DNA from: Eubacteriales bacterium
GTDB taxonomy: Bacteria; Bacillota; Clostridia; Peptostreptococcales; Anaerovoracaceae
Reading direction: 5' to 3'
Length of the DNA: 7,324 nucleotides
NCBI GenBank assembly: GCA_029098205.1
Contig: JAQXNW010000113.1
Location: 1 to 7,324, forward strand
Shown: piece after piece, positions 5,291-7,324 of the stretch
Layout of the letters: the number at the start of each line of letters is the position of its first letter
Position numbering within the stretch: the first letter of the stretch is position 1
The notes under the pieces: model-generated
Seen by the model: only the letters and a program-made list of their open reading frames with translations
The model's database searches: none
What the model was told of the DNA's origin: nothing
Made by a program: the position numbers and the translations under genes

Positions 5291-5549
5291 ATGATGAATG
5301 AAAATGTCATCAATCTGCGGAATTCCAGTATACGCCTGCTCGGGTAATGAGCCTAACATCGTTCCTGTGGCTTTTATGGAAGTTACTTCATATGGAAAAC
5401 TTGCGGTGAGCGATGTTTTTCCGGAGACGACCCTGAAAAACATTAAGGAAAACGGAGGGAAGCTTGCCATCTCCGTATATGATGCGAAAAGCCTGGTGCT
5501 TTTTCTGCTTACGAACTTCCTGCTCAGCCGGAAGATTGACTTTGACTAA
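5291..5549 (+). pseudogene. Frameshifted flavin split-barrel (PNPOx-like) protein remnant
   Basis: ATG 5291 lies 7 nt after GGAGA (5279-5283). The first frame gives MMNENVINL and stops at a TAA after 18 codons. The family match resumes in the +1 frame from about 5320: PVYACSGNEPNIVPVAFMEVTSYGKLAV, then SDVFPETTLKNIKENGGKLAISVYDAKSL. This is the N-terminal half of small pyridoxamine 5'-phosphate oxidase-like flavin proteins of about 130 residues, a different subfamily from the NimA-like protein at 2227. After DAKSL the expected EGYQIKG segment is absent and the frame ends with an unrelated hydrophobic tail (VLFLLTNFLLSRKIDFD), stop at 5547-5549. One frameshift plus loss of the C-terminal half makes function very unlikely. 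The strong operator upstream suggests it was once a regulated gene. Confidence 0.78.
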
Positions 5550-5554
5550 GACCG

Positions 5555-5586
5555 CGCGGGGACCTTCTTCGGGCTCCCGGCGTTTT
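5555..5586 (+). terminator. GC-rich hairpin terminator
   Basis: CGCGGGGA (5555-5562) pairs with TCCCGGCG (5575-5582) with one G-G mismatch around a 12-nt loop, followed directly by TTTT (5583-5586). It begins 5 nt after the flavin-protein remnant stop, where a terminator is expected. Confidence 0.55.
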
Positions 5587-5620
5587 GTATGGGGAAATAG
5601 TATGGAAAAGTATAGAAAAT

Positions 5621-5653
5621 AGAAGAAGGGCTGCTGCCGTAGCGTCTTTTTTT
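5621..5653 (+). terminator. Second hairpin with a seven-U tail
   Basis: GCTGC (5630-5634) pairs with GTAGC (5639-5643) around a 4-nt TGCC loop. The flanks AGAAGAAG (5621-5628) and CTTTTTTT (5646-5653) extend the stem with A-U and G-U pairs. The T7 run makes it a plausible rho-independent terminator shielding the promoter at 5670 from upstream transcription. Confidence 0.5.
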
Positions 5654-5669
5654 CCTCCTTCAAGTTTTA

Positions 5670-5675
5670 TATAAT
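5670..5675 (+). promoter_or_regulatory. Consensus -10 element for the small unknown gene
   Basis: TATAAT at 5670-5675 is a perfect -10 hexamer. At 17-nt spacing the -35 position (5647-5652) is only TTTTTT, so the promoter may be weak or activator-dependent. Transcription would start near 5682, leaving a leader of about 150 nt before the start codon. Confidence 0.45.
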
Positions 5676-5687
5676 GGATATTAGAAA

Positions 5688-5798
5688 GGATCCTGCTTTT
5701 CCGTATTTTCGGGCACGGAATGCAGGAACATCTTGATCCGCCCGTTACCGTCCGGCGATCACCGATCAGGATTTACAGATCCTTTTCGGAACCGGACG
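5688..5798 (+). ncRNA. Folded 5' leader RNA with two compound hairpins, family unknown
   Basis: Hairpin 1 pairs TCCTGC (5691-5696) with GCAGGA (5722-5727) and TTCCGT (5699-5704) with ACGGAA (5715-5720). Hairpin 2 has three tiers: CGTCCGG (5749-5755) with CCGGACG (5792-5798), CCGA (5762-5765) with TCGG (5786-5789), and AGGAT (5768-5772) with ATCCT (5779-5783) around TTACAG. All 28 pairs in these tiers are Watson-Crick. Two alternative pairings exist: ATCCTG (5690-5695) with CAGGAT (5767-5772), and GGATC (5688-5692) with GATCC at 5735-5739 or 5778-5782. Using them would break the two hairpins. Competing folds in a long leader between a promoter and a ribosome binding site suggest a cis-regulatory RNA. 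I recognise no known riboswitch, T-box or protein leader motif in it. Confidence 0.5.
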
Positions 5799-5832
5799 CA
5801 GTTTTATAGAATCCAGATAAAGGAGAAAAATG

Positions 5833-6141
5833 ATGGAATTAAATGATTTTACTGAAAAAGAACAGAATCAGATAGAAAAGGGTCTTTCTGAAGCCAAAGT
5901 AGATAAAAAAACATCCGATAAGATTATGGCGCTTGTACCGCAGGAATGGGTTAAGAAAATTCCCTTTTTCGTAAGGAAACATGCGGTCACGAAAACCATC
6001 GAAAAAATTTCCAGGGAACATTCGGATCTTTATGCTGCCGCCGAAAGGAACGATGAGATCCCGGAAAAAGAGAGGGAAGAACTCAGGCAGATTGTTACGG
6101 ATATTTTCAAGGAGAGAATGGCAAAGCATAATATTAAGTAA
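5833..6141 (+). CDS. Hypothetical small charged helical protein
   Basis: I do not recognise this 102-residue protein. AAAGGAG (5819-5825) is 7 nt before ATG 5833 and 4 nt before ATG 5830, so 5833 is preferred; using 5830 adds one Met. The sequence is rich in Lys and Glu, with no signal peptide or membrane helix. It looks almost wholly alpha-helical: TEKEQNQIEKGLSEAKVD, then DKIMALVPQEWVKKIPFFVRKH in the middle, with the only Trp and aromatic cluster, and a final amphipathic helix EKEREELRQIVTDIFKERMA. It is probably cytoplasmic. Codon use and a strong ribosome binding site argue for a real gene. It stands alone behind its own promoter and folded leader, with no operon partner downstream. Confidence 0.72.
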   Translation: MELNDFTEKEQNQIEKGLSEAKVDKKTSDKIMALVPQEWVKKIPFFVRKHAVTKTIEKISREHSDLYAAAERNDEIPEKEREELRQIVTDIFKERMAKHNIK

Positions 6142-6466
6142 ATGCTATATTTATGCTGGACGGTGTTCAACGGGTCAGAACGGCTATTGGAAAGTTCTGC
6201 TCTGGAACAGAAAAAACCAGATCGCTGACCGGCTAAGTTAAGCGGCTAGGAAAGAAGATGGGAGGAAGTGATGAAATAATTTGGTGTCTGAATATTCTGG
6301 TTTTTAAAAGCTCAAATAAAGAAGCACACCCCGATGTATAGAAGAGGCTGCGTACCACAGCGTACAGCAATTGGAAAATGTCCCTGGCAGTGCTGTAGAA
6401 CAGGCACTTTCAAGGGACGCTCTGAAAAATTGTTAATGCGTGAAACAGAAGTGTGAGGTGAATGAT
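6142..6466 (+). other. 325-nt intergenic region with several hairpins and no full-size gene
   Basis: No open frame here resembles a protein on either strand. GGTCAG (6173-6178) pairs perfectly with CTGACC (6225-6230), enclosing TTCTG/CAGAA (6195-6199 with 6208-6212). A strong GGGAGG (6260-6265) precedes ATG-AAA-TAA (6271-6279), either a two-codon reading frame or the stub of a lost gene. A weak promoter, TTGGTG (6281-6286) and TTAAAA (6304-6309) at 17-nt spacing, could serve the racemase. Downstream lie two more hairpins: GCTG+TAC (6347-6350, 6353-6355) with GTACAGC (6362-6368), and a long one with GTCCCT/AGGGAC (6380-6385 with 6413-6418) plus AGTGCTGT/ACAGgCACT (6389-6396 with 6400-6408) closed by AGA. 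No tRNA or rRNA is seen. Confidence 0.45.
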
Positions 6467-7129
6467 ATGAACGCAAAATCGATTGCGGTATACGCGGGGA
6501 CGCCGGTGGATACAGCGATGGGCGTCTGCCTTGTCGAGCGGTATGGTATGAAGGGCCGCGCATACCCGGTCAGTGAAAATCCGGTGCAGCAGACACAGTT
6601 CCAGAATGCATCACGGGATATGAAGGAAGACACAATGCGGAAGCTTATCCAAAAGGCGGCAGGCGAAGGCTGCGGCCGAATGCTGGTGTACTGCAACTCT
6701 TTGGCGGGCAGCGTTGATTTTACAAAGCTGTCGGAGGAGATGCGTTTTCAGATTGTTACACCGCTTGATACCTATCGGGGCGCGGCAGGAAAATATCACA
6801 CGCTGGGCGTAATCGCGGCGAATTCAAATGGCGCGAATGGGATCGAACGGACACTTCGCGGAGCGAATCCGGATCTTCATGTTTACGCGGCGAGTCTCCT
6901 CGATGTTGTGATGGACATTGAAGCGGGCATGGATCCGGAGGAGATCGTCCGCCGGCATGCGTTGGACAGTCTGGCAGACTGGTTCGAAAAAAACGGATGC
7001 GAGGCAATGATCCTCGGGTGCACACATTTTCCGTATTTCAAGGAAGCTTTGAAAAGACGCATCACGCTTCCGGTCGTCGATCCGGACGACGACATGATTC
7101 AGCGGCTCAAGAACATACGGGAGATTTGA
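6467..7129 (+). CDS. Aspartate/glutamate racemase family protein
   Basis: The protein has 220 residues, starting at ATG 6467, 5 nt after GAGGTGA (6455-6461). An in-frame GTG at 6440 lacks a ribosome binding site. Both catalytic-cysteine motifs of the cofactor-independent Asp/Glu racemase fold are present: VYCNSLAGSVDF with Cys76 and ILGCTHFPYF with Cys185. The duplicated alpha/beta architecture is visible, with a second-lobe strand GVIAANSNGANGIE (114-127). These enzymes deprotonate one face of an amino acid and reprotonate the other, often supplying D-Glu or D-Asp to the cell wall. It is shorter than MurI (about 260 residues), and its N-terminus, AVYAGTPVDTAMG, lacks the usual DSGVGG. It is therefore a family member of uncertain substrate, not a clear glutamate racemase. 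It looks intact and stands alone. Confidence 0.85.
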   Translation: MNAKSIAVYAGTPVDTAMGVCLVERYGMKGRAYPVSENPVQQTQFQNASRDMKEDTMRKLIQKAAGEGCGRMLVYCNSLAGSVDFTKLSEEMRFQIVTPLDTYRGAAGKYHTLGVIAANSNGANGIERTLRGANPDLHVYAASLLDVVMDIEAGMDPEEIVRRHALDSLADWFEKNGCEAMILGCTHFPYFKEALKRRITLPVVDPDDDMIQRLKNIREI

Positions 7130-7159
7130 CAAAGATAATTCGAAATGGAAGGAAAAGAA

Positions 7160-7180
7160 GCCGTTGCATTCGGCATTATT
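7160..7180 (+). terminator. Weak hairpin after the racemase gene
   Basis: GCCG (7160-7163) pairs with CGGC (7171-7174) around 7 nt, followed by ATTATT, 31 nt after the racemase stop. The stem has only four pairs. The IS256-type end begins a few bases later, so the insertion may have displaced part of the original terminator. Confidence 0.25.
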
Positions 7181-7223
7181 TGCGAGACTGTGAGAAAAAG
7201 TCTGTAAATATGTAACAAGTAAG

Positions 7224-7261
7224 CCTCCTATGGTAGTATCAAGTTGATGTACCATAGGAGG
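7224..7261 (+). promoter_or_regulatory. Perfect 12-bp hairpin burying the transposase ribosome binding site
   Basis: CCTCCTATGGTA (7224-7235) pairs exactly with TACCATAGGAGG (7250-7261) around 14 nt. The 3' arm contains AGGAGG (7256-7261), the transposase ribosome binding site, 7 nt before ATG 7269. The hairpin is followed by TTTTGTT and can also act as a terminator. Reading into the element from the racemase side would thus give little transposase, a protection known in other insertion sequences such as IS10 and IS200. Confidence 0.8.
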
Positions 7262-7268
7262 TTTTGTT

Positions 7269-7324
7269 ATGGCACGCAAGAAAAAAGATGTTTACCATGT
7301 AGGTCCCATGACAGAGGGAAAGAA
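7269..7324 (+). CDS. IS256-family (mutator-type) transposase, N-terminus only
   Basis: Eighteen codons are visible before the window ends: MARKKKDVYHV then GPMTEGK. A basic MARK start followed by MTEGK(K/R) is the usual opening of a clostridial group of IS256-family DDE transposases of about 400 residues, which normally continue with a helical region and a Mutator-type catalytic core. The start codon is set by AGGAGG at 7256-7261. Translation is probably held low by the hairpin that contains this site. The call depends on a short peptide but is supported by the terminal-repeat-like sequence and the protective hairpin just upstream. Confidence 0.75.
   Translation, partial: MARKKKDVYHVGPMTEGK

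Larger units (their letters stand above)
7184..7324 (+). mobile_element. Left end of an IS256-family insertion element (partial)
   Basis: The transposase start at 7269 identifies the element; the rest lies beyond the window. The left boundary is placed near GAGACTG at 7184, which opens a stretch (7184-7210) resembling IS256-family terminal inverted repeats. The mate is outside the window, so neither the exact end nor the 8-9 bp target duplication expected for this family can be confirmed. If the boundary is right, the duplicated target would be about 7176-7183. The element lies 54 nt after the racemase stop and leaves that gene intact. Confidence 0.6.

Noticed and set aside
5500..5549. Tail VLFLLTNFLLSRK as the end of a GtrA-like membrane protein joined by deletion
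   Set aside because: The similarity is only a few hydrophobic residues and may be chance translation after a frameshift or deletion.
6338..6430. Resemblance of AGAAGAGGCTGCGT and AGGGACGCTCTG to parts of the lysine riboswitch
   Set aside because: Only the first words fit; the GCCGAAG core and all later helices of the L box are absent, and the downstream gene is not a lysine gene.
1..7324. CRISPR arrays, tRNA, rRNA, phage or toxin-antitoxin modules
   Set aside because: No direct repeats with regular spacing, no cloverleaf or T-loop signature, and no known module genes were found on either strand.

Overview
The window looks like a piece of a Clostridia chromosome, possibly Lachnospiraceae or a relative. 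This is an inference from strong GGAGG-type ribosome binding sites, a sortase-anchored SpaA/Cna-B surface protein remnant, a membrane-tethered XRE regulator typical of Firmicutes, a DUF134-NifX fusion protein, an IS256-family insertion element, and base composition near 50% GC. No single gene fixes the genus.

Left part (1-3400): mostly decayed genes. A minus-strand gene starts at 24 and runs off the left edge; its first eight residues resemble NimA-like flavin split-barrel proteins. It is divergent from a broken SMR exporter (SugE/Gdx type, 258-561: two frameshifts and a nonsense codon). Next come a ydcF-like DUF218 membrane protein split by one frameshift (778-1615) behind a good promoter, the C-terminal third of a D-2-hydroxyacid dehydrogenase (1678-1977), a phzF gene collapsed to its two ends (1996-2088), an intact NimA-like protein (2227-2703), and the 3' end of an LPxTG-type surface protein (2717-3400) that ends before a hairpin terminator.

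Middle part (3401-5660): an intact membrane-bound XRE regulator (3605-4288) with its own candidate promoter. It is followed by an intact DUF134-NifX fusion protein (4389-5162) with a Cys/His-rich tail, an extended -10 promoter and a perfect 12-bp palindrome at the predicted transcription start. A 21-bp perfect dyad of MarR-operator type then precedes a frameshifted flavin split-barrel remnant (5291-5549), and two terminator-like hairpins follow.

Right part (5660-7324): a consensus TATAAT, a strongly folded leader of about 150 nt and a 102-residue protein I do not recognise (5833-6141). A structured 325-nt intergenic region holds no full-size gene. An intact Asp/Glu racemase family gene follows (6467-7129). 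The left end of an IS256-family element (from about 7184) carries the transposase start, whose ribosome binding site is buried in a perfect 12-bp hairpin.

The genes do not form one pathway. The coherent picture is an accessory region under erosion: five or six inactivated genes of redox, efflux or surface function between a few retained regulators and enzymes, with an insertion element at its right edge. The most promising unexplained items are the folded leader plus unknown protein at 5670-6141, the folded intergenic region at 6142-6466, and the operator/fusion-protein arrangement at 4312-5162.
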